Shown here one piece after another: positions 1 through 5,820 of a stretch of DNA of 8,948 nt. Within the stretch, counting starts at the first letter, position 1. Every line of letters begins with the position of its first letter. The position numbers were made by a program, and so were the translations under genes. A model generated the notes under the pieces. That model was not told the origin of the DNA. It did not search any database and saw only the letters and a list, made by a program, of their open reading frames with translations. Source of the DNA: UBA8108 sp965659285 (GTDB taxonomy: Bacteria; Planctomycetota; UBA8108); contig CBFHWB010000169.1 in NCBI GenBank assembly GCA_965659285.1, positions 1 through 8,948 on the forward strand. The letters run 5' to 3'.

Positions 1-2
1 AG

Positions 3-341
3 AGCGATCCGCCGGGCTACCTGAGGGAGGCCAACAAGACTGTCCTCGCCAAACCCGATTCAGAACTGGTGGCCATCCAGCTTGAGTATTTCGAGAAGGT
101 CTATAACGAGACCGGCAGGGAGTTCATGAGGCGCGCGCAGCAGTCCAAAGGCATTCAGAGACTGAACGAGAAAGACTGGGCCATGAAATGCTTTGTGGAT
201 CTCGTCAGCAAGCTGGTGACTCTCGAGAACAACATCAAGAGCGAGGCAGGTCTCGAGGCTCGCCTTGCCAGCGAACTGAACTCCATCCGGGAGCTCAAGG
301 CCCGCATCCAGCTGGACCTGGATACCGTTAAGCAGAGCTGA
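3..341 (+). CDS. 3' end of an unrecognised helical protein gene (partial)
   Basis: The reading frame is open from base 3 to the TGA at 339-341, giving 112 visible residues, so the gene probably starts left of the window. I do not recognise the family. The visible part is rich in Glu, Lys, Leu and Arg, has no Gly/Pro-rich breaks after the first 20 residues and no membrane segment. The last 45 residues have the spacing of a long amphipathic helix or coiled coil. A GTG at 69 could start a 90-residue protein, but no ribosome binding site precedes it at a useful distance, and the upstream codons continue in the same frame with similar composition. It is the only plus-strand gene and ends 21 bases from the convergent FHA gene, with only a weak 5-bp inverted repeat (340-344/355-359) between them. 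No function can be assigned. Confidence 0.6.
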   Translation, partial: SDPPGYLREANKTVLAKPDSELVAIQLEYFEKVYNETGREFMRRAQQSKGIQRLNEKDWAMKCFVDLVSKLVTLENNIKSEAGLEARLASELNSIRELKARIQLDLDTVKQS

Positions 342-362
342 CGCGGCACTCAGGGCGTCGAG

Positions 363-1898
363 TCAGTCTCCTGTTGTCTTCAGTGAGTCTTCGGTCGTAT
401 CGAAGAGCTTGCCGTTTCGATAGGCGATCAACAGGGCATTGACCGTCTTGATGTCGAATTCCTTGTCGGCCATGTCCCTGATGTTCACCAGGGCGGCCTT
501 CACCGACCGCGGCTCCTCGCTCAGGTCTTCTCCGTAGAGCTGCTTGTCGAGCTCCTTGGCGATGCTGAGAACCCTTGCCAACTCGGAGATGCTGTCTCCC
601 TTGAGACCCTCTGGAGAGCCGCTTCCGTTCCATTTTTCGTTCTGTTGCTGGATAGCCGGCAGAAGTTCTTCCAGTCCGGGTATGTCGTTGAGGATCTCCC
701 GGGCGTAGTGATTGCGCTTGGGCTCGTTGAGCAGCTCATTTTCAAGCTCCTGGTCAGACATGGGAATGGAGCCGATGTCGTGCAGCATGGCGGCGAGCCA
801 GGCGTCGCGGATCTGCTGTGAATCCCAGTTCAACTCCCTGGCGATGGCCAGGGCGTAGGAGGCGACGCGTTCGCAGATCCCCCGGGGGGTGGGCGTGCGC
901 ATTTCTGCCGCGGCTACCAGGGTCTTGATGGAGCTGCGGAAGAACTGGTCCTGCTTTTCCATCTGCTTGAGCAGTTCGAGAGTGGAGCCCAGCTGGATTC
1001 CGACTGCCGAGGCGATCTCGAGATCTTCAGACTGGAAGGCCTCCGGTTTGCTCGAATAGATGTAGATGACGCCGAGGTTTTTTCCGAGGACCGTGATCGG
1101 GGCGCAGATCACCGAGCGGATCTGGTTCATCACGACGCTGGCCATGGCGTTGAAATTCTGATCGAGAGCGGCGTCGGAGGTGAGAATCGCGTGCTTCTTC
1201 TCGAGGCACTGCGAGACAATCCCGCGAGACACTCCCGCGGCCTGGTCTGGATCTTCGACCTTGTCGAAACGACCGAGGATGTCCAGGTCGTCGAGACTCG
1301 CTACCTCTGTTGTGTCCGAGTCCGGCTTGATTCCAAGAAGGTACAGGTGGTCGGCATCGAGGCTGCCTCCGAGCACCTCGCTGACCTTATTGAACATCGT
1401 CGCGGGGTTGTTTTCTTCGGCGATCACGTGCGAGAGCTGCAGTAATACGTTGAGGTAGCGCTCCTCGCGGGTCTCCTCGACTTTTTCTTCCGAGCGAGTG
1501 GTGAAGTACTCCGGCAGCTTCAGCGAGATCGTAGATGTGGGATCGAAGGGCGCCTCGGCTGAGTCGGCCTCGGCCTCGGGGATGAGCCGGCTCGAGTCGC
1601 GCAGCTGGGCGTTGCGGTCCTCAAAAACAAGCGTGGTGGTGCCAATCTGTATCCTGTCGCCGATTCGCAGGAGTTCCTCGTCAATTTCCTTTTCGTTGAC
1701 GAAGGTGTGGTTGCGGCTCTCGAGATCGCGAATGAAGAACATCTCGCCGATCCTGAAGATCTCGGAATGCTTCCGGGAGATTCCCTGGTCCGGGATCTGG
1801 ATCGCGCAATCGTCTTCTCGGCCGATGGTCGTGCTCTCGCCGGTGATCTCGTAGGTCTTGCCCTTGTCGGCTCCTGACCTGACTCTGAGAATGGTCAT
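363..1898 (-). CDS. FHA-GAF-degenerate HD-GYP signalling protein
   Basis: A cytoplasmic signalling protein of 511 residues counted from the ATG at 1898. Residues about 5-95 form an FHA domain, a phosphothreonine reader: G26-R27, S41-R-K-H44 and N63-H-T-F-V-N are visible. Residues about 147-312 resemble a GAF domain, including the SVICAP and GVIYIY strands. Residues about 322-500 match an HD-GYP fold: H373-D374, H397 and the NGSGSPEGLKG loop. The HD-GYP site is eroded: the HDIGK lysine is S377, the paired histidines before the loop are Q419-N420, and the later Asp is K448. Phosphodiesterase activity on cyclic-di-GMP is therefore doubtful, and a binding or scaffold role is more likely; this is inference. 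The ATG at 1898 is preferred because AGGTGA (1909-1904) sits 5 bases upstream, whereas an in-frame GTG at 1907 has no such site. There are no membrane segments. A promoter in the gap upstream suggests separate transcription from lolD. Confidence 0.88.
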   Translation of the reverse strand: MTILRVRSGADKGKTYEITGESTTIGREDDCAIQIPDQGISRKHSEIFRIGEMFFIRDLESRNHTFVNEKEIDEELLRIGDRIQIGTTTLVFEDRNAQLRDSSRLIPEAEADSAEAPFDPTSTISLKLPEYFTTRSEEKVEETREERYLNVLLQLSHVIAEENNPATMFNKVSEVLGGSLDADHLYLLGIKPDSDTTEVASLDDLDILGRFDKVEDPDQAAGVSRGIVSQCLEKKHAILTSDAALDQNFNAMASVVMNQIRSVICAPITVLGKNLGVIYIYSSKPEAFQSEDLEIASAVGIQLGSTLELLKQMEKQDQFFRSSIKTLVAAAEMRTPTPRGICERVASYALAIARELNWDSQQIRDAWLAAMLHDIGSIPMSDQELENELLNEPKRNHYAREILNDIPGLEELLPAIQQQNEKWNGSGSPEGLKGDSISELARVLSIAKELDKQLYGEDLSEEPRSVKAALVNIRDMADKEFDIKTVNALLIAYRNGKLFDTTEDSLKTTGD

Positions 1899-1932
1899 AA
1901 ACTTCACCTGAAATATTGAGAACGGAAGCAGC

Positions 1933-1955
1933 CGGGGTTGAAATACGTAACCCCG
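1933..1955. repeat. 7-bp perfect inverted repeat in the FHA-gene leader
   Basis: CGGGGTT (1933-1939) and AACCCCG (1949-1955) are perfect inverted copies around a 9-base loop. It lies just downstream (minus strand) of the 1961-1986 repeat and 24 bases before the ribosome binding site of the FHA gene. With the neighbouring repeat it would give the leader two successive stem-loops. Confidence 0.45.
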
Positions 1956-1960
1956 TGCAA

Positions 1961-1986
1961 TTCCCAGTATTGAAAATGACTGGGAA
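1961..1986. repeat. 8-bp perfect inverted repeat at the predicted transcript start
   Basis: TTCCCAGT (1961-1968) and ACTGGGAA (1979-1986) are perfect inverted copies separated by 10 bases. The repeat covers the predicted start of the FHA-gene transcript, so it could be an operator for a dimeric regulator or a 5' stem-loop of the mRNA. No T-run follows it on either strand, so it is not a typical intrinsic terminator. Confidence 0.5.
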
Positions 1987-1992
1987 ACGATG

Positions 1993-2021
1993 AGTATAAC
2001 CCAAGAGTCTACGCCTGCAAA
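1993..2021 (-). promoter_or_regulatory. sigma70-type promoter for the FHA-GAF-HD gene
   Basis: On the minus strand a -35 element TTTGCA (2021-2016) is followed after exactly 17 bases by a -10 element TATACT (1998-1993), matching the consensus at 4 of 6 and 5 of 6 positions. The predicted transcript start is near 1986-1987, about 89 bases before the chosen ATG at 1898. The element lies in the only sizeable gap on the lolD side of the FHA gene. This is prediction from consensus alone. Confidence 0.5.
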
Positions 2022-2040
2022 AGACCCAGCCTGTGATCGG

Positions 2041-2058
2041 AGGCAATAATCATTGCCT
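2041..2058. repeat. 7-bp hairpin just downstream of lolD
   Basis: AGGCAAT (2041-2047) and ATTGCCT (2052-2058) are perfect inverted copies with a 4-base loop, beginning 22 bases after the lolD stop codon on the minus strand. The position suits a 3' hairpin that ends or protects the lol transcript. No T-run directly follows on the minus strand, so I do not call it an intrinsic terminator. Confidence 0.4.
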
Positions 2059-2080
2059 TATCGGGCGTTGCGGCAGCCGC

Positions 2081-2824
2081 CTACTGGCCCTCGAAGCGGC
2101 CATCGCGCATGGTGAGGATCCTGCTGGCGAGGCTGGCGAGGCCCTGGTCGTGGGTTACGAGGATGAAGCCGATACCGAGCTCCCGGTTCAGCTCCAGGAT
2201 CAGCTCGTGGATGCGGTCGCCGGTCGAGGTGTCGAGGTTGCCGGTCGGCTCATCGCAGAAGACGAGCTCGGGTTTGTTCATCAGAGCCCTGGCGATCGCT
2301 ACCCGCTGGCGCTCTCCGCCGGAGAGCCGGGAGGGGGGAAATTCACTTCGGTCGAGCACACCGACCCGGTCGAGGAGCTGGCGGGCGCGTTCCTCGAGCC
2401 TTGACCTCTGGCTGGTGTATTTGCCGTAGCTCAGGGCGATCATTGAAGGCAGGAGAACGTTCTCGAGGACCGTCAGGTCGGGCAGAAGGTGGTAGAACTG
2501 GAAGACGAAGCCGAAGTGCCTGTTTCGAATCGAGCATTTCTTCGAGAGCCCCAGCCCCGCGAGGTCGCAGTTCTGCAACTCCTTGTCGGAGCCGCTCGAA
2601 TAGATCAGTTCACCGGAGGTCGGGTTGTCGAGCAGTCCCATGATGTTCAGCAGCGTCGTCTTGCCGACTCCCGACATTCCGATGATGGACAGGATCTCTC
2701 CGTGCTTCACCTCGAGGTCGCAGCCGCGCAGCACGGGGACCGTCACCCCCTGCATCTGGTATTCCTTGTGGAGATTGCGGACCGAGTAGAGGGTCGGTTC
2801 GTTCGGGCTCGGAGATGCTGACAT
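2081..2824 (-). CDS. lolD: LolD-type lipoprotein-release ABC transporter ATPase
   Basis: The cytoplasmic ATPase that would power release of lipoproteins from the inner membrane together with the permease encoded just upstream. All ABC elements are present in 247 residues: Walker A GMSGVGKTT (49-57), Q-loop Q109 within FVFQFYHLLPDLTVLENV, signature LSGGERQ (167-173), Walker B LVFCDEP (187-193) with catalytic E192, the D-loop NLD and switch H225. The length fits the LolD/MacB-type family, which is usually about 220-250 residues; the first 12 residues are a variable lead. The start at 2824 has no strong ribosome binding site nearby, although GAGG lies about 14 bases upstream. A 69-base gap separates it from the permease. 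MacB or FtsE-like families share these motifs, but pairing with a LolC/E-type permease favours LolD. Confidence 0.9.
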   Translation of the reverse strand: MSASPSPNEPTLYSVRNLHKEYQMQGVTVPVLRGCDLEVKHGEILSIIGMSGVGKTTLLNIMGLLDNPTSGELIYSSGSDKELQNCDLAGLGLSKKCSIRNRHFGFVFQFYHLLPDLTVLENVLLPSMIALSYGKYTSQRSRLEERARQLLDRVGVLDRSEFPPSRLSGGERQRVAIARALMNKPELVFCDEPTGNLDTSTGDRIHELILELNRELGIGFILVTHDQGLASLASRILTMRDGRFEGQ

Positions 2825-2893
2825 GCTCAGATAGCAACCTCAGTGAGGGGACTTGTCAAGCCCGCAGCTGGGCGGGTCTTTGATCGAGGCCGG

Positions 2894-4363
2894 CTATTCA
2901 TATTGAATGGAGCCGATCGGGTCGCGCCGGGGAGCCCAGGTGGCCGGGACCAGGCTGGCCAGGAGGCCGACTATCACGGGCGGCAGGGTACACCAGAGAA
3001 TATCGGCGGGGTAGAAGTGAACGGGGATCCTGTCCATCTGGTAGATCTCGGCGGGAAAGAGCTCGACGCCGCTCACCGCGTAGATCAGGTCATGGATCTC
3101 GTTGATGTTGGCGCTGAAGGCGTAGCCCAGGCCCAGGCCGAACGCGGTTCCGGCCATCGAGATGAGCAGGCCGTTGAAGAGGAATATCTTCGTGACTCCA
3201 CCCGGGGGCGCGCCCAGCGACATGAGGACGCCAACGTCTTTCGTCTTCTCGATAACGGTCAGGGTGAGCATGAGCAGGATCATCGAGCCAGTGAAGACGA
3301 TCAGGATCAGCACGATGAAATAGACCAGCAGCTTCTCGATGCCGACGGCCTTGAGAAGGTTGGCACGAATTTCCGGCCAGGTCTGGACTGCCAGCAGCGA
3401 GCCCGAGCGGGCGATGGCCAGGGCGACCTCGTCCCTGACAGCGTTCAGTTCATCGAGGTTCTGGATCTCAACCTCGTCTTCATCCAGGGAGATACGGAGT
3501 CCCTGGTAGCGGTAGGGGCTGGCGTCCTGGCCGAGATCCCTGTTGAGCAGGTTGCGGACCTTCTGGACATCGGCGAACAGGGTGCTGTCGTCGAGCTGGA
3601 AGTCCCCGGTGTTGATCGCGCCGGTGACAAGGAAACGCTCGGAGATTTCGCGGCCGGTGTCGGGGCTCAGGGTGATGACCGTCAGAACCTGTCCCAGCAT
3701 GAGTTGGCGGTCGAGGAGCGATTGGATGCCCACGATGATGCCGGCGGGGGGCACGGGAAATTCCTTCACCAGGAGAGGCCGATGTTTCTTCAGAACCTCG
3801 ATTCTCCATTCAAGGTCAAAGAACCGCCTCAACTCCTCGTCGCTCAGCGGCTCTCTCTCCGGGCCTGAAAGAAGAGAGTGAACATCACCGATCGCCAGCG
3901 GCATATCGACCTCCGCCAGAGCCTCCTCGTCGGCGGAGCCGGCTCCAGGGTGATGCTTTCGCAGCAGCTCAGTCAGTTCGTTCGGGCGAAGCAGGTAGCT
4001 CGCGAAATCGCTGACCTTCGCCTGGCGTACCGGGTCGATCCCGGCGAGGGTGACCGGCTTGATCGACACCCCGCTGCGGTAAACAGCCAGGCGTTCGATG
4101 AAGGGAGCCGAGCCGCTGACTTCCGCTATGGAGCCGACCTCGTCCTCGACGTCGCTCAGGTTCTTCAGGCCGAGCGGACCGTTGCCGATGATTCGCAGGT
4201 GCGCCTCCTGGCCGCGGATATTTTCCTTGAGCTGCGACATGTAGCCGCCCATGACGCTCTGGACGATGAGCAGCATCGCCACCCCGAACATCGTCGAGAG
4301 GAAGGCGGCAAGGGTCAGGAACCGCGATCGGAAAAAGCGCAGGCTCAGGAAGTACTGGTACAT
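2894..4363 (-). CDS. lolC: LolC/LolE-type lipoprotein-release ABC transporter permease
   Basis: An inner-membrane permease of 489 residues that would extract lipoproteins and pass them to a periplasmic carrier. The start resembles LolC/E: a short cytoplasmic MYQYFLSLRFFRSR, then membrane segment 1 (about 16-38). Next comes a large periplasmic domain with TLAGIDP (106-111) and GIIVG (208-212). The FtsX-like core follows: segment 2 (about 345-370), the EKTKDVGVLMSLGA coupling loop (372-385), segment 3 (about 392-416), segment 4 (about 455-476) and the closing R-R-D-P-I-G-S-I-Q-Y-E, close to the usual family ending. It is about 80-90 residues longer than E. coli LolC/LolE, mostly from extra charged sequence at about 120-205. 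Only one permease gene is visible, so it may act as a homodimer; this is inference. The ATG overlaps the end of yidD by 19 bases, indicating translational coupling. Confidence 0.88.
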   Translation of the reverse strand: MYQYFLSLRFFRSRFLTLAAFLSTMFGVAMLLIVQSVMGGYMSQLKENIRGQEAHLRIIGNGPLGLKNLSDVEDEVGSIAEVSGSAPFIERLAVYRSGVSIKPVTLAGIDPVRQAKVSDFASYLLRPNELTELLRKHHPGAGSADEEALAEVDMPLAIGDVHSLLSGPEREPLSDEELRRFFDLEWRIEVLKKHRPLLVKEFPVPPAGIIVGIQSLLDRQLMLGQVLTVITLSPDTGREISERFLVTGAINTGDFQLDDSTLFADVQKVRNLLNRDLGQDASPYRYQGLRISLDEDEVEIQNLDELNAVRDEVALAIARSGSLLAVQTWPEIRANLLKAVGIEKLLVYFIVLILIVFTGSMILLMLTLTVIEKTKDVGVLMSLGAPPGGVTKIFLFNGLLISMAGTAFGLGLGYAFSANINEIHDLIYAVSGVELFPAEIYQMDRIPVHFYPADILWCTLPPVIVGLLASLVPATWAPRRDPIGSIQYE

Positions 4364-4686
4364 TTCTCACACTTCAGGTTTTCTTGTTTTTCCCGGGGCT
4401 GTTCTTGCGCAGCGGCTGTTTCCCCTGCGTGTCTCCCTCCCGGGCGTTTTGCGCCGGGGACGGGATCGTGGCCCCCCTTGAAGAACGGGTTGCAGCGAAG
4501 AATTCTCTTTATGCCGAACCATCCTCCTTTGAAGAACCCGTGGACTTCGAGAGCCTCGCTGCAGTATTGCGAGCAGGTGGGTTGGAAGCGGCAGGCGGGC
4601 GGCAGCAGCGGCGAGATGAATTTCTTGTAGAGGGCGATCAGGCCTCGGGCCATCCGGCTGGGGAGCTTGATGATCACTCTCAGCAT
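4345..4686 (-). CDS. yidD: YidD membrane-protein insertion efficiency factor
   Basis: A small membrane-associated protein thought to assist YidC-dependent insertion of inner-membrane proteins. Residues 1-77 carry the whole family signature: an amphipathic N-terminal helix, Y20-K-K-F-I-S-P-L, the cysteine-containing CRFQPTCSQYCSEAL (32-46), the G-W-F-G segment, RCNP (64-67) and DPVP (74-77). The segment FFKGG occurs twice (51-55 and 68-72). Residues 78-113 are an added hydrophilic tail rich in Lys, Glu, Gln and Pro with a C-E-K-C motif near the end. YidD proteins are usually about 70-85 residues. The start overlaps the rnpA stop by 7 bases (ATGCTGA) and the stop lies 19 bases inside the permease gene, so the three genes form one transcription unit. 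Confidence 0.92.
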   Translation of the reverse strand: MLRVIIKLPSRMARGLIALYKKFISPLLPPACRFQPTCSQYCSEALEVHGFFKGGWFGIKRILRCNPFFKGGHDPVPGAKRPGGRHAGETAAAQEQPREKQENLKCEKCTSTS

Positions 4687-5078
4687 GTTTCCGGTTTCTC
4701 CCCGGGGGTGAGTTCCGCGGCGAAACTTCGCAGCGTTACCAGGTATTCATCGAGTCCGCAGGGCTCTCCAGCCGGCAGCAGGACGATATCATAGATGCCG
4801 GGCAGGTCATTCTTCGCCTGGCGGAAGGCTTCTCTCATCAGGCGTTTGATTCGATTTCGAGCGACGGCGTTTCCGTGGCGCCGGCTCACCACCAGTCCCA
4901 GGCGTGAGAACTCACGGTCCGTGGGGAGGTAGTTGATGCGCAGGCAGTCGGCGCGATGGCGTTTTCCGTAGCGCTTGACCTTCTCAAATTCATTCGAGGT
5001 CTGGATCCTCTCGATCGGACGAAGACGGTTGGCGCTGGTCCTGCCGGCCCCGGCGGTCGTTTTTTTCGTTTCCATCAT
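4680..5078 (-). CDS. rnpA: ribonuclease P protein component
   Basis: The small basic protein that helps the RNase P RNA bind and cleave 5' leaders of precursor tRNAs. The 132 residues include the start of the fold, RLRPIERIQTSNEF with KRYGKR (about 18-40), the strand LGLVVSRRHGNAV (60-72) and the family hallmark RNRIKRLMREAFR (74-86), followed by DIVLLPAG. An N-terminal extension of about 17 residues precedes the usual beginning. Two adjacent ATG codons (5078 and 5075) are possible starts; GGGA lies upstream at better spacing for the second. The stop overlaps yidD, as in many bacteria. Unusually, rpmH is not directly upstream: only 78 bases separate rnpA from apt. Confidence 0.95.
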   Translation of the reverse strand: MMETKKTTAGAGRTSANRLRPIERIQTSNEFEKVKRYGKRHRADCLRINYLPTDREFSRLGLVVSRRHGNAVARNRIKRLMREAFRQAKNDLPGIYDIVLLPAGEPCGLDEYLVTLRSFAAELTPGEKPETC

Positions 5079-5156
5079 GATCCCATCGGTTCGCGGGAGA
5101 GAAATCTCCGGCGCCGCGGACTCGCCGCCGCCCCGGTCCAGATCAGTCGATCCTGG

Positions 5157-5681
5157 TCAGTAGTGTATCAACGAATGAACGTCATATCCTTCGAGGACTT
5201 CCCGTCCGGGCAGAAACGTCAGCTCGATGAGGAAGACACAGGCGGCTACGAGGCCGCCGGACTGCTCGATGAGATCAATGCAGGCCCGGGTTGTTCCACC
5301 GGTTGCCAGCAGGTCGTCAACGAGCAGGATCCGTTGACCCCGTTCGACGGCATCGATGTGCATCTCGATGCTGTCGGTGCCGTATTCGAGTTCGTATTCA
5401 ACGTTCGAGGTGTCGTAGGGCAGCTTGCCGGGCTTGCGGATTGGAATGAAGCCGAGGCCGAGATGGCCGGCGAGGGCGGCGCCGAAGATGAAGCCCCGGG
5501 CCTCGGGGCAGGCGAGGATATCGGCCTCGATGGACACATCGCGGCAGAGCTGCGCTATATCCTCGATGGCCCGGGCGAAGGCTCCGGCATCTTTCAGCAG
5601 GGGAGAGATGTCCTTGAAGCCGATCCCCGGTTTCGGGAAATCCGGCACTTCACGGATGTAGTCCTTGAGATCGTCGTTCAT
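5157..5681 (-). CDS. apt: adenine phosphoribosyltransferase
   Basis: A cytoplasmic purine-salvage enzyme that converts adenine and PRPP into AMP and pyrophosphate. The 174-residue length is typical. Visible signatures are the N-terminal VPDFPKPGIGFKDISPLL (12-29), the EARGFIFG segment (60-67), RKPGKLP (82-88), the flexible-loop region GTDSIEMH (101-108) and the PRPP-binding loop ILLVDDLLATGGTT (118-131) with its paired aspartates. No clear ribosome binding site precedes the ATG at 5681. A stem-loop (5706-5727) lies in the leader. It stands between the sigma factor gene and rnpA on the same strand and may be co-transcribed with them. Confidence 0.96.
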   Translation of the reverse strand: MNDDLKDYIREVPDFPKPGIGFKDISPLLKDAGAFARAIEDIAQLCRDVSIEADILACPEARGFIFGAALAGHLGLGFIPIRKPGKLPYDTSNVEYELEYGTDSIEMHIDAVERGQRILLVDDLLATGGTTRACIDLIEQSGGLVAACVFLIELTFLPGREVLEGYDVHSLIHY

Positions 5682-5705
5682 TGGCAGGCTCGCGGGAGAA
5701 AGCTG

Positions 5706-5727
5706 AAGGGGTATCGTGACACCCCTT
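5706..5727. repeat. 7-bp stem-loop in the sigma-apt gap
   Basis: AAGGGGT (5706-5712) and ACCCCTT (5721-5727) are perfect inverted copies with an 8-base loop, 24 bases before the apt start codon. On the minus strand the stem is followed by a mildly pyrimidine-rich stretch (TTCAGCTTTCTCCC), so it could weaken read-through from the sigma gene or act as a leader element for apt. The T-run is too broken for a firm terminator call. Confidence 0.4.
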
Positions 5728-5763
5728 ATTATTCCTCCAGGCCCCGCCGTGTAAAGGGTGGAG

Positions 5764-5820
5764 CTATCCAGGAAACCCGTCTCTCAACCGGCTACGGAGC
5801 GGTTCAGGATTCCTGGATAG
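5764..5820. repeat. 11-bp perfect inverted repeat spanning the sigma gene stop codon
   Basis: CTATCCAGGAA (5764-5774) and TTCCTGGATAG (5810-5820) are perfect inverted copies 35 bases apart. Within the loop AACCG (5786-5790) and CGGTT (5800-5804) form a second, nested stem. The right arm encodes the last residues of the sigma factor, and the stop codon (5806-5804) is in the loop. On RNA this would be a stable 3' structure for the sigma mRNA. There is no T-run after it. Confidence 0.5.

Noticed and set aside
1899..1907. GTG at 1907 as the start of the FHA gene
   Set aside because: No ribosome binding site precedes it, whereas AGGTGA is 5 bases before the ATG at 1898; the GTG is itself part of that site.
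2040..2080. Intrinsic terminator after lolD
   Set aside because: The 7-bp hairpin is clear, but it is followed on the minus strand by CCGATCAC rather than a T-run.
2843..3868. Long plus-strand frame of 341 codons
   Set aside because: It lies opposite the permease gene, is full of Asp/Gln/Val-rich low-complexity composition typical of an antisense frame of GC-rich coding DNA, and has no recognisable motif.
5138..5159. Terminator at the apt stop codon
   Set aside because: The near-palindrome around CCAGATC/GATCCTGG has an unpaired base and no T-run, so it is too weak to call.
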